From: Chloropicon primus
Lineage: Eukaryota > Chlorophyta > Chloropicophyceae > Chloropicales > Chloropicaceae
DNA length: 64,000 bases
Direction of reading: 5' to 3'
Assembly (NCBI GenBank): GCA_023205875.1
Contig: CP060757.1
Location: 806,001 to 870,000, forward strand
The stretch's first letter is position 1. Each line of letters starts with the position of its first letter. The notes below the pieces were generated by a model. That model did no database searches and was not told where the DNA came from. It saw only the letters and a program-made list of their open reading frames with translations. Made by a program: the position numbers and the translations under genes. Shown here piece after piece: positions 39,158 through 49,582 of this stretch.

Positions 39158-40303
39158 CTAGTTTCCGAGCCAGTTGTTGAAGACCTCGAAGTCCTCTCCC
39201 TGGTAGTCAGAGTCGGCAGAGATCTGGGCGAAGAACTTCTTGCCAATGTCCTTGGTCCTCTTCTTGGCGAGGGCCTGCTCCTTGGTCTTTCCTCTGGCCT
39301 TGGAGGCAAGGGCCTTGGCGGTCTTGGCGTAAGGGTTGAGCTTCTTCATGGCGGTGAAGTTCTTGAGTGGGTTCCTCTTGAGGGTGGCCCTCTTGGCGGC
39401 GCTCTTTGGCGCGTTCACGACGGACTGGACCTCGTCAGAGTTGATCAACCTGGAGAGGTCGGCGTTGGACATGACGTTCTCTGGGAGAACGAACTTTCCG
39501 GTGCCCTCGGCGTAGAGCTCGTCGAGCTTGGCCATGGCCCCCTTGGTCCAGATGCAGAGGCGTCCGAGGTGCCCGCCTGGGGCGAGGTCGAGCAAGTTGA
39601 GCCTCTCCACGTTGGCGGTGTCGACGCCGGTGAGGTTCCTAACGGACTTGGCGAAACCCTGGTCGTTGCTGGTGACGATGACGAGAGGCCCCTTCCTGCA
39701 GACGTACCTCCTGTTTCTCATCTTACCCTTGCCCCTCCTGAGGTTCTTGGACTTGGCGGACTTGGCGACGTCGGCGTAGACCCCGAGGCTCTTGAGCAGG
39801 TCGACGGCCTTGCTGGTCTTGGTAATGGTCTCCGCGGCGTCCGAAACGACGAGAGGGATCTCGGCGACCTCGTCGACGACGTGGCCCCTGGCCATCACGA
39901 GGGCAGGGACGGCGCTGGCCGCGAGGGCGGAGGCGACCGCGAGCCTCTTCTCCTTGAGGTTCACCTTCCTGTGCCACCTTCTCCAGGTCTTCATGGGGGA
40001 GAACATATGTCCACCGCGGCACATGTTTCCGTAAGCTCCTTGTCCGCACCTGTGGGTACCTCCGCCGGGGACACGAGGGATACGAGACACGGCACGACCG
40101 GTTCCCCAGGAAGCGGCGGCGGTCTGAACGCCAGCGTTCTCGCTCACGGCGTGCGCCTGCATATGGTTCTTCCTCATGTTGGTGTGGACAACCCTCACGA
40201 CGTCTGGACGCAAAGGCGTCTTCGTGAACACGGCAGGCAAGGCCATCTGGTCCTTGCTCTTTCCGTCCAGGTCCTGGACGCTCACCAAAGGTCTCGCGCT
40301 CAT
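39158..40303 (-). CDS. RPL4: 60S ribosomal protein L4 (uL4)
   Basis: RPL4 is a large-subunit protein whose internal loop lines the peptide exit tunnel. It is a single exon of 381 residues. The start [20 protein letters not shown] and the landmarks [62 protein letters not shown] and [13 protein letters not shown] are typical of eukaryotic uL4. So is [20 protein letters not shown]. The lysine-rich C-terminal tail is present. Codons lean on CTC/TTG for Leu and AAG for Lys, as expected for a highly expressed gene. It shares a 416-base divergent promoter with RACK1. Confidence 0.97.
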   Translation of the reverse strand: MSARPLVSVQDLDGKSKDQMALPAVFTKTPLRPDVVRVVHTNMRKNHMQAHAVSENAGVQTAAASWGTGRAVSRIPRVPGGGTHRCGQGAYGNMCRGGHMFSPMKTWRRWHRKVNLKEKRLAVASALAASAVPALVMARGHVVDEVAEIPLVVSDAAETITKTSKAVDLLKSLGVYADVAKSAKSKNLRRGKGKMRNRRYVCRKGPLVIVTSNDQGFAKSVRNLTGVDTANVERLNLLDLAPGGHLGRLCIWTKGAMAKLDELYAEGTGKFVLPENVMSNADLSRLINSDEVQSVVNAPKSAAKRATLKRNPLKNFTAMKKLNPYAKTAKALASKARGKTKEQALAKKRTKDIGKKFFAQISADSDYQGEDFEVFNNWLGN

Positions 40304-40719
40304 CCTTCTTCTTCTAGCTTCGTACTTCCTCTCTCTCTCTCTCGTCTCGACCTCCGATCGATCGCACAACTTGGCCTCCCCCCCTCAGGCCCTCCTTTTC
40401 CTCCCGGGAGCCTCCACCGGAAATGTTCCCTTCCTGCGGAGCCCCCAAAAGGCGAAATCAATTGCGGAAATGTTTCCCGGAGGGACCCCGATTTTGGGGT
40501 TGGACAGCCCGATTCCGCCGCCACCCCCCGAGAGTAGTTTTCCCCTATAGTCCGCAGACCCGAAAAAGGAGGCGGTTTTGGCGTCCTGGAGGCTGAGGGG
40601 GAGAGCGAGAGCGAAGAGGCCTTGTTGAGTGAAGCATCGATCGGTGGGCGCGCACGAAAGAAACTTGCAGCTAGACGAGGAAGGACTAGACACGAGAAGA
40701 ACCAAACGAAAGTAACATC
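40304..40719. promoter_or_regulatory. shared divergent promoter RPL4 / RACK1
   Basis: A 416-base gap between two translation genes transcribed away from each other. A CT tract at 40329-40343 (GA on the RPL4 strand) starts 26 bases before the RPL4 ATG. The middle holds G/C-rich blocks and the palindromic GATCGATC near 40358. No coding frame is seen. Confidence 0.55.
40329..40343 (-). promoter_or_regulatory. GA leader tract of RPL4
   Basis: CT on the plus strand, GA on the RPL4 strand, beginning 26 bases upstream of the ATG. The other tracts lie in the leaders of SPT4 (21444-21462), BTA1 (27944-27972), NRF (48774-48791) and psaI (52569-52587), plus METTL (42063-42078) and the carrier (50851-50867). 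Confidence 0.55.
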
Positions 40720-41924
40720 ATGGCGGAGACTTTGACTTTGCGCGGGACTTTGGAGGGACACGAGGGCTGGGTGACCGCTATCGCGACGCCAATGAGCCAG
40801 CCAAACAGTGATATCTTGCTCTCCGCTTCGAGGGATAAGACCGTCATTCTGTGGAAGCTCACCAGGGACGAGGTAAGGAGGGGGAAGGCTCTGGGAGGCT
40901 CCGGGGGGGGGGATCGCATCGGCTCGTGCCGGAGGGCGGGGGGGGGGGCGCGCTTGGCGCTCTCTCTCTCTCTCTCTCTCGTGATTGCACCACCCCGACC
41001 GCGACGACCGCGACGACCGCGACCTTTCGCTTTGGAAACGCCGCGGGTCCCTTTGTGTGATTGCCCTGATCGCCGATCGCTGACCGCGAATCTCGCTTGC
41101 TCTTCTTCCCGACGCAGGAGTCGTACGGATACCCACTGAGGCGCTTGAGAGGACACTCCCACTACGTTGAGGACGTCGTCATCTCCAGCGATGGCCAGTT
41201 TGCCCTCTCGGGATCCTGGGACCACACCCTCAGGTTGTGGGACTTGAACACCGGAACCACCACCAGGCGCTTTTTGGGACACACCAAGGACGTTCTCTCC
41301 GTTGCTTTCTCCTCTGACAACAGGCAGATCATGAGTGGAAGCAGGGACAGAACCATCAAGTTGTGGAACACCTTGGGAGAGTGCAAGTACACCATCCAGG
41401 ACCAGAACGGCCACAGCGAGTGGGTCTCCTGCGTGAGGTTCTCCCCTACCGCCAAGGTTCCATTCATCGTGTCTTGCGGCTGGGACAAGATGGTCAAGGT
41501 CTGGAACCTGACCAACTGCAAGCTGAGGACCAACCTCGCTGGGCACACCGGGTACTGCAACACCGTGACCATCTCCCCTGATGGATCCTTGTGCGCCTCC
41601 GGAGGAAAGGACGGAGTCGCCATCTTGTGGGACTTGGCCGACGGAAAGAGACTCTACTCCCTTGACGCCGGTGACATCATCCACAACTTGTGCTTCTCTC
41701 CTAACAGGTACTGGTTGTGCGCCGCCACCCAAAACTCTATTAAGATCTGGGACTTGGAGAGCAAGACCACCGTCGACGAGCTCAGGCCTGAGTTCCCACC
41801 TGTGGGCAAGAAGGCTCAGACCCCATACTGCACTTCCTTGGCCTGGTCTTCTGACGGATCCACTTTGTTCTCCGGATACACTGACAACAAGATCAGAGTG
41901 TGGAGTGTTTCCAGAACGCTATAA
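40720..41924 (+). CDS. RACK1: RACK1, ribosome-associated WD40 scaffold
   Basis: RACK1 (Cblp in Chlamydomonas) is a seven-bladed WD40 propeller on the 40S head that docks kinases and signalling proteins. Predicted exons are 40720-40872 and 41118-41924, giving 319 residues, close to the usual 317. The start [20 protein letters not shown] and the junction [20 protein letters not shown] match the family. Blades end in [70 protein letters not shown] and SIKIWD, with [10 protein letters not shown] at the C-terminus. Codon use is strongly biased (Leu TTG, Gly GGA, Thr ACC), unlike most neighbours. The TGTAA signal is at 41967. Confidence 0.98.
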
Positions 41925-41966
41925 GAAACCAAACCAAAAACATAAACACAATCATAGAAAATATAT

Positions 41967-41971
41967 TGTAA
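41967..41971 (+). terminator. TGTAA poly(A) signal of RACK1
   Basis: TGTAA lies 43 bases past the stop, within an AT-rich trailer. Confidence 0.6.
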
Positions 41972-42094
41972 TAAATCCATCCCTTACAAGCCTCTTCCGC
42001 CCCCTCCCTCTCCCTGACCCCCGTCCCCCCCAGGACATGATCTGTCCCAGGAGCCAGGCCAGGAGAGAGAGAGAGAGACTGGAGGAGCAGGACA

Positions 42095-43258
42095 ATGGAG
42101 GACGACTTCCTGGAAGCGCTGGTGGCGAGCGAGAGGGTCGCGGAGTGGGTGGACACGGTCAAGGGACGTGCGAACTCGAGAACGGAGGCCGGAGACAAAG
42201 CCGTGCGCTCGGCATTGACAAACCTGTTGGACCATGTGCAGGGAAGCCAGGTCTACGCAGAGGAGGCCGTGCTTGCCGAAGCGGACGTGGCGCTCAAGCA
42301 GGCCCTCGAGGGCTGCGAGGACGACGGGGCCGTCGAGCTGGGCCGCAAGCTCTTGACGCTATTGCTGAACCAGAGAGTCAAGGTTGCGGAGGGAGAAGTG
42401 AGAGCATACCAGCTGCAGGATGAAGGGAGAACCAAGATAAACTTGTACGAGCAGGCTCTCACCCACGGAGTCGGGGCGAAGGTTTGGCACGCTGCCGAGC
42501 TCCTGTGCGAGGAGTTGTCGCTCCCAGCCTGGTCCGCGATCTTGGAAGGTGAGGCAGAGCTCTCTTAAAAGGGAACGACTTTGCGCTAACAGCCAACTTG
42601 CGTTTTCATTTCGCTTCTCCTTGAGCTCTCAGGGAAGACTGTGCTTGAGCTGGGAGCGGGGTGCGGCTTGTGCGGCCTCTACGCTGCTCAGAAGGGGGCG
42701 AAGCGCGTGTGCTTGACTGACTTCGAAGACTCCCTGCTAGAGAACTTGAACAAGAGCGGAGAGATAAACACGGGCGAAGAGATCGAACTTCGCAAGTACG
42801 AGAGTCGGACGAGTAGCGGCAGCGGCAGCGGGGACGGCAGTGGGAAGAGGTGTGTCCTTCAAGTCGCGAAGCTGGACTGGCTCGAGCCCGAGGGGAAGGC
42901 GAACAGGGAAGAGGCTTTCGAACGATTGGCGGGGAGCGACAAGTTTGAGGTCATTCTAGGCAGCGACTTGATGTATGAGATGGCCCCATCCTTGGCCCTG
43001 CCCAACATTATCCGAAGGCACTTGATGGACCAAGGGACGTGTCTTCTGGCTATGAAAAGGAGATATGAGAAGATCCTGGAAAAGTTCCTCCTCAAGGCAA
43101 AAGAATGCAACCTGAGCACGAGCATCAAGCAAGTTGTGGGCTCAGACGTGTCGGAGGAAGGCAGCAAACTCTTTGGTGGTGGACACCACGTCATCATGCT
43201 GATCCGGCACCAGCAAAACGACTCGGGAAGCACTCCGGCGGGGTTCGAGCTAGCGTAA
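42095..43258 (+). CDS. METTL21/FAM86-type protein methyltransferase
   Basis: Predicted exons are 42095-42548 and 42633-43258 (phase 1), giving 359 residues. The N-terminal 150 residues are helical and not assigned. The class I SAM-binding motif is TVLELGAGCGLCGLYAAQKG, where LELGAGCGLCG is motif I. It is followed by VCLTDFEDSLLENL (acidic motif II), VAKLDWLEPE and FEVILGSDLMYEM. The last is the [LI]xSD[VL]xY motif that defines METTL21-like lysine and FAM86-like methyltransferases. The C-terminus includes KRRYEKILEKFL. The substrate cannot be read from sequence. A GA tract (42063-42078) lies 17-32 bases before the start. The 3' end nearly touches that of the convergent CLC gene (27 bases between stops). 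Confidence 0.83.
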
Positions 43259-43259
43259 A

Positions 43260-43271
43260 TTACAGTTGTAA
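43260..43271. terminator. back-to-back TGTAA signals for two convergent genes
   Basis: TTACA at 43260-43264 is TGTAA on the CLC strand. TGTAA at 43267-43271 serves the methyltransferase gene on the plus strand. Each signal therefore lies between the two stop codons, and the two trailers must overlap. Confidence 0.55.
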
Positions 43272-43285
43272 CAAAAAGGGGTCTT

Positions 43286-45906
43286 TTACGGCGTCCCTAT
43301 GAGAGAGTCTCCCAGATCCTTTGTCTTCGAGAACGACCCGAAAGAAGGACTCCTGCTCAGTTTCCCATAGCTGTTTGTTCTGCTCAAGTGTTTCACCTCG
43401 GGGTACTGTGCTTCTACGTGCTCTGGCACAATGTCTTTCCTCGTAATAACGCCCAAGACACCAGTGGCCTTTGGAACGACACACAAATGCCGAAGGCCCA
43501 GCCCCCGGAACAGCTGGTACACCTTTGCAAGGCTCATATCCTCCTGCACGGCGTAGGTGGAGGTGTTCACGAACTGTTTCAGGTCGACATACATGTTCTG
43601 CTCCTCGTCCGTCAACCTGATCTCATCGAGCTTCACTCCTTGCGATGAAATAGGCTTCGTGAATTCCGTGAGGTCGTACTGGAACGCCAGAACTGGGTCG
43701 ACCACTTCACTTGGATCCTTCATGAAACTGATCTTCTTTTTCAACACCACCAGCAGATGGTTCCTGAGCACAATACCCAACAAGGTACTGGTTTCGTTGG
43801 TGACTCTATCGGTGGGGTGCGCCTCGACAACGGGGAATCCGTTGTGGGTGTGGGACTTGAGCACGTCCAGGATGAATCCTACTTTTTCGACGCGACCGAA
43901 TTGGACACACGTCTTGCTCTTCGCGTCCGAGGCACTGAGGTGCCTGAAGTACCTCTCTGAGGAGTGCTCCAGCAGCGGAATTTTCTTGATATGGATGTGG
44001 AGGTCGTAAATTGGCAGGATTCCAGTCAAATCAGCCACGGCTTTTGAGACCAACAACACAAACATCACCAAGGGCAGCAAGCTCAGATTATTCGTCAGCT
44101 CGAGAATGATTACGCACATGGAGACGGTCATTCTCATGGCACCGGCGATGAAAGAGGCTGCGCCCAGAAGAGCATAAGTGCCTTCCTTGATCTCTGCGTT
44201 TCCTGTTATGCTCGTCATGAGCATGCCCACGAGCCTGCCGTAAGCCGCACCGCACAAAATGGAGGGAACAAAGAGTCCCGAGGGGACCGAAATGCCATAG
44301 GTGATCACCGCCAGAACGAAAAAGAAGCAAAAGAACGTCACGAGTGCGGTTGGAGAGTACTCCTGCTCCATTTCGCTGGAGAGCAAATTTCTTATGGCAT
44401 CGTCCTGCGTGTTGAAGAAGATGGTCGCAAGGTCATTGTACTGATTGTCTCCGGGGCAAGTGAACTTGACGAAGTTTCCGTAATGAACTCCCGCTGGCCT
44501 GGGGCAAGTCGCGATGTCCGGATCACACTCCCTACAAGAAAAAGCGAGAGGCAGGCAGAACTGGAACGTAGACGTGATGAATGCCACGAGCATGGCCTCG
44601 ATCACTTTGACATGCCTTCTGCTGCTGTGGTGGTTCTTGTACAAGTACTTGATTCGCCACTGGGTCAGCTTGCCATTCACGTAGTTGAACGAGCTTCCAA
44701 GGAGGCCGCCGAGCGTGCCAAGGATCAACACCGGGAGCAGCTCGTAGATCCAGTACTCTGACTGCCCGTCGTTGATGTCGAATATGATGAAGCCCCCTCC
44801 CCCGAAGAAACCGCAATCGCTTTCTCCCTTGCACGCGTTCATGAGGGCCCGGATGGTGACACTGACCACGGCAGTGGTGAAGAATGTCCGCCACGTCAAC
44901 TGCGGCCTCCAGAAGCTCGCCGCCTCTTCGATGGCGAACAGGACGCCGCCCACCGGGGCTCTGAAAGCCGCGGCAACGCCCGCACAGGCCCCGCAGGTCA
45001 CGAGGTCTCTCCTGTCCCTATCGTTGTTGAACTCCCGGAACCATTTCGGGGACAGGTGGACCCTCTTCGACCCGCCTTGCGAGAGGAGGGCAGCAATGCA
45101 CGAGCCCGTGTGCACGAGGGGTCCCTCCTTTCCTACAGCCAGGCCGCCAGCAACGCTCCCTACGCTGCCCACGACCTTTCCGACCAGCGTGCGGAAGAGG
45201 AGTATCCCCGGCAGGTCGATGCCGTTGAGGTAACACCTTCGAATACGAGGAAGAACAGGAAGAAGCACGCACTTGTCAGAGCGGTGGCTCGGACGAAAAC
45301 GTCACTCGTGACGAGTAACTCGTCCTCTGATCGACACACACACACACGCACACAAGAAAAAACTTACTTGACCTCCGGAATGCCGCTGCCAGTGGCCTGG
45401 GGGGCGAAGTAAGTCACGATGCAAGCGCTCGAGGCGACCAGCAAGACGTTGAAGATCATGTACAAGAAGTACGCGCCCGCAGAGCTGCTTGCCATGGCCT
45501 GAATAGTCCAGCTGAACTTCAGGCCCGCCAAGTTCTCGACCATAAGGTTGATGAGAAAGGCCGTCGTCGCCGTTCCCACCCCCACGACGAGAGCGAGGGC
45601 CCACTTGAGGGCAAGGTATCGATACTGGTGCCACGTAGCTCGCTTGGCTTGTTCCGCACGGTAAACGGAGTGCTCAGCGATCTCGTAATCCAGGCTCTCT
45701 GTCGCCTTCTTCTTATCGGGAACCCTCCTTCTGAAGACGCCCATCGGCGCCATGGACGAGCTTCCATCCACGCCAGACGACGACGCGTTCGTTTCGCCGA
45801 ACCCGAACAGAGTCCCAGAGTCCTCCTCCACGATCCCGCCGCTTCCCAGGTCCTCCTCGCTCTCGGGCCTCCGGCCCCCTCTCTTGTACGCGTCGCCGCC
45901 CACCAT
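43286..45906 (-). CDS. CLC: CLC-family chloride channel or Cl-/H+ exchanger
   Basis: CLC proteins move chloride or nitrate, often in exchange for protons, in endomembranes. Predicted exons (minus) are 45906-45368 and 45236-43286 (phase 2), giving 829 residues. The acidic N-terminus is cytosolic. Filter motifs are present: GSGIPEVK (Ser at the anion site favours chloride over nitrate), GKEGPLVHTGSCIAALL (gating glutamate present, so exchange is possible) and GVLFAIEEAASFWR. GLFVPSILCGAAYGRLVG also fits the family. The cytosolic tail has two CBS domains (about 620-820: NGFPVVEAHP, LCVVPKATGVLGVITRKDIV). This layout resembles plant CLC and animal CLC-6/7. The intron falls inside the GSGIPEVK/CYLNGI motif. 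Confidence 0.93.
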
Positions 45907-46077
45907 GTTGAGCTCCGCTGGGCAGAGTAACGGCCAAACCTCGGATCCCGAGGCTCGGAAAATAAACGTCTCGACATGATGCGAGGACAAGGGGTGATGC
46001 GGAGAAGGACGGACGCTCTGCGACCGAAACAAGTCGAAGGCTTTGGATTTGGATTGGATCGGATTCTGTACTCTTTA

Positions 46078-46082
46078 TTACA
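46078..46082 (-). terminator. TGTAA poly(A) signal of the NRF acyltransferase gene
   Basis: TTACA on the plus strand, TGTAA on the gene's strand, 47-51 bases past its stop codon. Confidence 0.55.
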
Positions 46083-46128
46083 ATTGTCTCTTGTCTCAAA
46101 AAGCCTTGCTGTGCTGCGCACCGTCCGA

Positions 46129-48702
46129 TCAGGTGCTTGGCTTGGAGGAGGAGGCCAGGAAGCTCTTCGTGACGTTCTTCAGCATCTCGATCTCCGTGCT
46201 GCTCGCCGCTTCCCTCTCCTCGTCCAGCTTGGATTCTCTTGGGCTGAAAATCTCTTTCCCTGGGGAGAGGACCTCCTCGTTGAGGGCGGCCTCGGCGGTC
46301 TTGGGGGGCTCGAGGCTCGCGGGCTCGGCGGAGCCCACCGGGGACCTCTTCCTCTGGGCTTGGGTCGGCATCACGGAGGACATCATGTACCTCAGCATGT
46401 TGCCAAAGGGAGCCTCGACGCAGAGGTAGCACGCCAGACTCAAGGCGTAAGCGCCGACGACAAAGACCACCCAGTAGGACAGCATCGTCCAGGTGTTGTA
46501 GTACACCGGGTGGTTGATGAGGCTCTGCGTCGTGACGTCCTGGATGACGATGCCGATCAAGTACGCGCAGAACGTAAGCTTGGCCAGAGGGGCCCAGAAG
46601 TACCCGGCGAGCAGGTCGTTCACAACCCAGCCTCGGCCAATACAGGTGATTCCGAACATCACCATGAGGCAAAAACCCCAGCCAAAGTATCTCAGAATCA
46701 TGTAGGTGTGGACCTCCTCTGGCTCCATTCCTGTCCCAGAGTTCTCCGACAAGGGGGGTAGGGTCCCTGGAGGGGTCTGCAAGTAAAAGGTTGGGGTGAA
46801 CGCCAGCAGGAGCAAGGCACCGAACGCGACCAGGAAGAGGGCGGCCAGAGCCCACGCTCTCAAGTTGGCGAAAAACCTGTAGAGCTTGAGGTTCTTCTCC
46901 TTCTTCTGAAGCTCATAGAGGAGGAGTCCCAGCAGCATGCCGAAGAGGTAGGGCGGCGCCCTGGTCCACGGGGTGATGTAGTACCTGTCAAAGTCACCGA
47001 CGCCGAGGAATTGCCACATGACGTTGTGGTTGATCACGATCCAGGCGGTGAGACCCACGGAGACGGCCATCAGCGTGAAGACGACGCCGGTTCCCATGTA
47101 CTTCCTGCACTTGTTGAAGACCGGCGTGTAGAGCCCGTAGTGGTACGTGATCAGCACGACGGGAGCGACGAAGATGTACAGCTGCATGTCGACGGCGAGG
47201 TACCAGCTCACAGGGATGCAGAAGTTTCCTTTGTTGCCGAAGGACTCGCCTCCCGGGTAGATGTTCTGGATGAACAGCAGAGTGGCCCACCAGTACTTGT
47301 CACAGGGGTTCACGTAGCTCGCATCCCAGAACAGGTGCCAGCCGGGAGCCGTGATGAGCTGGCCGATGAGCTTCCACACGGTGAACATCACGACGAGGAG
47401 CACTGGCAGGAGGCGGAGCCACCTCGCGACGCAGTACATGGACCAGAACTGGATCTCCTTCGTCCACGTCATGCTCTTCAGGCACCTCTTTCCCATCTGC
47501 TGCGAGAACTTGTAGGCGACTAGCAAGCCGCTGATGAAGAGGAAGCTGTCCACGCCCAGAACTCCGGCGTAGATCGGGAAGTACCAATCCTTGATCCACT
47601 TGTAGTTCTCCGGGTTGAAGCCCCAGTACGAGAAGTAGGACAAGTCGAAGTTGAAGAAGATCGTGCTGCCCGTGTGCCCAAGGATGATCCAGAACATCGA
47701 AAGCGTTCTCAGTCCGTTCAAGCTCCTGAGGTCGATGGTCAGGTACCTCCCCGGAGCCTCCGCCTCGAGGTCCTCGCGGTTCTGCTCCTCGATCTTGGGC
47801 TCCTTCACCAGGCCCTTCCAGTTGGGCTGCAGGTCGAAGCAGCTGACGAGCTTGAGCGCCACCCTGGACGCCACGGACCTGCCGGCGTCGCCCTCCTCCT
47901 CCCCCTCGACGGAGAAGAAGTTCCTCCTCACGCACCCGAAGATCGTGGCGAGGACGGTCAGAGCGCCCAGGGCGATCAGGAACGCCGCGACTCCGATCGC
48001 GCCGGGCGTCCAGTCCGGCAGGGTCTTCGGGTAGGTGCAAAACGTCTTGGGGGGGGTCATGGCGTAGTGCTCCGGGTTCGTCGCCGCGATCGCGGCGTTG
48101 ATGGTCGTGTTGTCGAGGGCGTCAGACACGCAGACCCCCCACTTTGTCTCCGAGTAGACCCCGGGAGGCGTGACGAGGGACACGCAGTACTGGGCCCCTT
48201 CCACGCCAATGCAAGGGTACCACTCGCCGTAGCTGTCGTAGCCCTTCGTGGCGTACGACCAAGGCCCGCTGTACTGCATCATGGTGCCGCTCTGGCCCAA
48301 GTTGGGCTCCGCGCTCGCCGTCGAGAGGGATCCGTTCGTCTCGACGGCCTTGCACCCCGAATTCAGCGTCGGAATGGCGCAGTCCGCCAATCTCTGCTGG
48401 ACCAGGGGCCTGGCGAAGGACGGAAGCTGCTCCAGCCCCTCCTGGAAAAGGTCCGCGTAGCACGGGCAACCCCAGAAGGTGCTGTTGGGTCCGAAGTACT
48501 CGTTGAGCGCCCTGCAGCACCGCTCGCCGGCTCCCGAGGCGCAGGACACCGCATCGGCGTTCTCCAGCAGGAAGCTCACGTCCCCCAACAGCTTTTCGCC
48601 GTTCACCCTGCACTCCTCCCTCGTCAGGTAGGGCACCTCCTCCTGTCCCGAGGCACTCGCCGCCCCGGTCAACACCAGCAGGAGGAATAAAAAGTGCTCC
48701 AT
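46129..48702 (-). CDS. NRF-6-like membrane acyltransferase (acyltransferase-3 family)
   Basis: A single exon of 857 residues. A signal peptide (MEHFLFLLLVLTGAASASGQ) leads to a cysteine-rich lumenal domain (about 20-250). It includes CCRALNEYFGPNSTFWGCPC and GEWYPCIGVEGAQYC, resembling the NRF (nose resistant to fluoxetine) domain of animal proteins. One transmembrane helix follows near 262-285. Then comes an acyltransferase-3 region with about ten helices (LRSLNGLRTLSMFWIILGHT, FFINGLLVAYKFSQQMGK-like, PVSWYLAVDMQLYIFVAPVV). The HT motif in WIILGHT and the R-x10-H spacing are typical of acyltransferase-3. The cytosolic tail is charged. Substrates of the eukaryotic NRF group are unknown; lipid transport or acylation is proposed for worm members. 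Confidence 0.87.
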   Translation of the reverse strand: MEHFLFLLLVLTGAASASGQEEVPYLTREECRVNGEKLLGDVSFLLENADAVSCASGAGERCCRALNEYFGPNSTFWGCPCYADLFQEGLEQLPSFARPLVQQRLADCAIPTLNSGCKAVETNGSLSTASAEPNLGQSGTMMQYSGPWSYATKGYDSYGEWYPCIGVEGAQYCVSLVTPPGVYSETKWGVCVSDALDNTTINAAIAATNPEHYAMTPPKTFCTYPKTLPDWTPGAIGVAAFLIALGALTVLATIFGCVRRNFFSVEGEEEGDAGRSVASRVALKLVSCFDLQPNWKGLVKEPKIEEQNREDLEAEAPGRYLTIDLRSLNGLRTLSMFWIILGHTGSTIFFNFDLSYFSYWGFNPENYKWIKDWYFPIYAGVLGVDSFLFISGLLVAYKFSQQMGKRCLKSMTWTKEIQFWSMYCVARWLRLLPVLLVVMFTVWKLIGQLITAPGWHLFWDASYVNPCDKYWWATLLFIQNIYPGGESFGNKGNFCIPVSWYLAVDMQLYIFVAPVVLITYHYGLYTPVFNKCRKYMGTGVVFTLMAVSVGLTAWIVINHNVMWQFLGVGDFDRYYITPWTRAPPYLFGMLLGLLLYELQKKEKNLKLYRFFANLRAWALAALFLVAFGALLLLAFTPTFYLQTPPGTLPPLSENSGTGMEPEEVHTYMILRYFGWGFCLMVMFGITCIGRGWVVNDLLAGYFWAPLAKLTFCAYLIGIVIQDVTTQSLINHPVYYNTWTMLSYWVVFVVGAYALSLACYLCVEAPFGNMLRYMMSSVMPTQAQRKRSPVGSAEPASLEPPKTAEAALNEEVLSPGKEIFSPRESKLDEEREAASSTEIEMLKNVTKSFLASSSKPST

Positions 48703-48994
48703 CTCCTCCACCGCCGCCTCGAAGGAAGGAACAAGTGGTGACTCCGCCCGTGGGTTTTCCCGCAATACCCTCCCTCTCTCTCTCTCTCTCTTTACCCTCC
48801 CTGCGCCTGCCTCGGCCGGGTGCCAAAGTCGTCGTCTCTGCCCGCCTCGATCGTGCGGCTTCAGGCGTTTCACTCAAACGCGATTCGTTCCCCTTCCCAT
48901 TTTCTAACGGCTCCCTATATTTCCATCTCGAAATTTTTATTTTCAAGAGGAGAGGAGAGGAGGAGAGGCTCTGCTCCGACTGACCAGAGGGAGG

Positions 48995-49542
48995 ATGGCG
49001 CTAGGTTGTTTGAGAAGTGCCCCGAGGAGAGGGGCTGGATGCGGGAAGGGGAGGCCGGGATGGGACACTGCCCTGGTGATGAGGAGGAAAAGGACGCAGG
49101 TCGCCGTCTCCACCTCGAGCTACTCGCAGGTGCGTCAGAGCAGCTCCGCGAGCTCGATTCGAGACCCTCCTCTCACTCCCCCATTCTCTCTCTCTCTCTC
49201 TCCCTCTCTCTCTCTCTTTCGTTCCCCCTTCGGACGCTGGTCTCGCTTGCTGACGTCGCTGACCTTGGACTCTTTTCCCCGTCTCGTTGTCTGTCTGCTT
49301 GCTTGGTTTCGTCCGCAGAGCGTGTCGAACTACGAGTTTGCCACCAGATCGCGCGAGCTGGAGAGTAAGGGAGTCGTCGTGTATGATGTGGGCTCGACGA
49401 GCACCATACTCGGAGAGGGGAGCGCTGGTTTCGAGGTTGAGGAGCTCCAGAGGTGCGTCTCGACGAGCAACTCCCTCATCTTCCCCTTCATCATGACTGC
49501 GGGGACTTTTGACGTGCTGAAGAACCATCGTGCTTGCTTGCT

Positions 49543-49582
<40 letters not shown>

